Assembly: GCA_014649575.1 (NCBI GenBank)
Contig: BMTH01000005.1
Span: 420,722-484,721 of the forward strand
Direction: 5' to 3'
Origin: Streptomyces griseoincarnatus
GTDB lineage: Bacteria; Actinomycetota; Actinomycetes; Streptomycetales; Streptomycetaceae
DNA length: 64,000 bases
The notes under the pieces: generated by a model
The model's input: the letters and a program-made list of their open reading frames with translations, nothing else
Database searches by the model: none
Told to the model about the DNA's origin: nothing
Part shown: one piece after another, positions 63,753 through 64,000 of the stretch
Layout: every line of letters begins with the position of its first letter
Position numbering within the stretch: the first letter of the stretch is position 1
Program-made: the position numbers and the translations under genes

Positions 63753-63871
63753 GTTCGGCGGCGTCCTACTCTCCCACAGGGTCCCCCCTGCAGTACCATC
63801 GGCGCTGTAAGGCTTAGCTTCCGGGTTCGGAATGTAACCGGGCGTTTCCCCTACGCTATGACCACCGAAAC
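63753..63871 (-). rRNA. rrf: 5S ribosomal RNA
   Basis: About 119 nt. The minus strand begins GTTTCGGTGGTCATAGCGTA, contains CCGGTTACATTCCGAACCCG, and ends GGACGCCGCCGAAC, closely matching streptomycete 5S rRNA. The 5' and 3' ends pair as the terminal stem. Confidence 0.95.
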
Positions 63872-63960
63872 ACTATGAAACTGACAACCGCCGGCATGCC
63901 GTGACCATGGCATGGGGTTGTTCGTGGTTTCAGAACCAACACAGTGGACGCGAGCAACTG
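63872..63960 (-). other. 23S-5S intergenic spacer
   Basis: About 89 bases with inverted segments (CATGCCGTGACCATGGCATG) typical of RNase III processing stems. No tRNA is present. Confidence 0.75.
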
Positions 63961-64000
63961 AGGACAAGCCCTCGGCCTATTAGTACCGGTCAACTCCACA
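63961..64000 (-). rRNA. rrl: 23S ribosomal RNA, 3' end only
   Basis: The minus strand TGTGGAGTTGACCGGTACTA followed by ATAGGCCGAGGGCTTGTCC is the conserved 3' terminus of streptomycete 23S rRNA. The gene continues beyond the window. Confidence 0.93.

Overview
The window is very GC-rich (third codon positions almost always G or C), full of GTG starts, overlapping stop/start pairs and lipobox proteins, and ends in a 23S-5S rRNA operon. Gene content and order (lnt, ung, gcvP behind a glycine riboswitch, dinB, a garA/ftsR-type module, DUF881-sbp-DUF881, a ManC-like protein, a CDP-alcohol phosphatidyltransferase) point to a Streptomyces chromosome. From memory the right four-fifths resembles the SCO1336-SCO1389 stretch of S. 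coelicolor, read in reverse. This was not checked by a search.

Bases 1-14725: most of a contractile injection system (CIS) cluster. A DUF4157 gene leaves the window on the minus strand. Thirteen plus-strand genes follow: sheath, tube, assembly chaperone, a small conserved protein, a 1011-residue disordered protein, second tube, LysM hub adaptor, VgrG-like spike, PAAR tip, gp25, gp6/J and gpI baseplate proteins, and a zinc-ribbon membrane protein with a beta-sandwich tail. The AAA+ ATPase and tail terminator that such clusters normally carry are not in view and presumably lie to the left. There is no capsid, terminase, integrase or lysis gene, so this is not a prophage.

Bases 15-24.5 kb: a 59-residue gene with a TTA (bldA) codon, an SDR, an NTF2-like protein, apolipoprotein N-acyltransferase, a FAD monooxygenase/Gfo-Idh pair with a divergent TetR gene and two operators, DUF3626, DinB-like, a lipoprotein, and ung. 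Bases 24.5-33.6 kb: a peptide-type solute-binding lipoprotein, a two-gene SDR (fabG) operon, an Excalibur protein, a HipA-like kinase/DUF3037 pair, a Tat-type Rieske lipoprotein, a flavin split-barrel protein, and a divergent LysR/EamA pair. Bases 34-45.7 kb: MocR with two divergent split-barrel genes, two further EamA exporters, a Clp-N protein, PadR, PhzF, a CPBP protein, a GCS2-type ligase and two small conserved genes.

Bases 46-49.2 kb: an HTH-Mop regulator followed by modABC for molybdate uptake. Bases 49.3-52.4 kb: gcvP under a tandem glycine riboswitch. After a PRC-barrel gene and the remnant of a sugar ABC ATPase come dinB and the conserved actinobacterial cell-cycle/envelope block (MerR, DUF151, FtsR-like MerR, FHA, DUF881-sbp-DUF881, nucleotidyltransferase, cardiolipin synthase), all on the minus strand, then the 3' end of an rRNA operon with a strong intrinsic terminator.

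The features most worth following are the disordered CIS protein with its repeated [VI]QR motif, the CIS membrane protein, the degenerate duplication between the PAAR and gp25 genes, the TTA-containing small gene, the HipA-like/DUF3037 pair, and the apparently inactive phosphomannomutase domain of the ManC-like protein.
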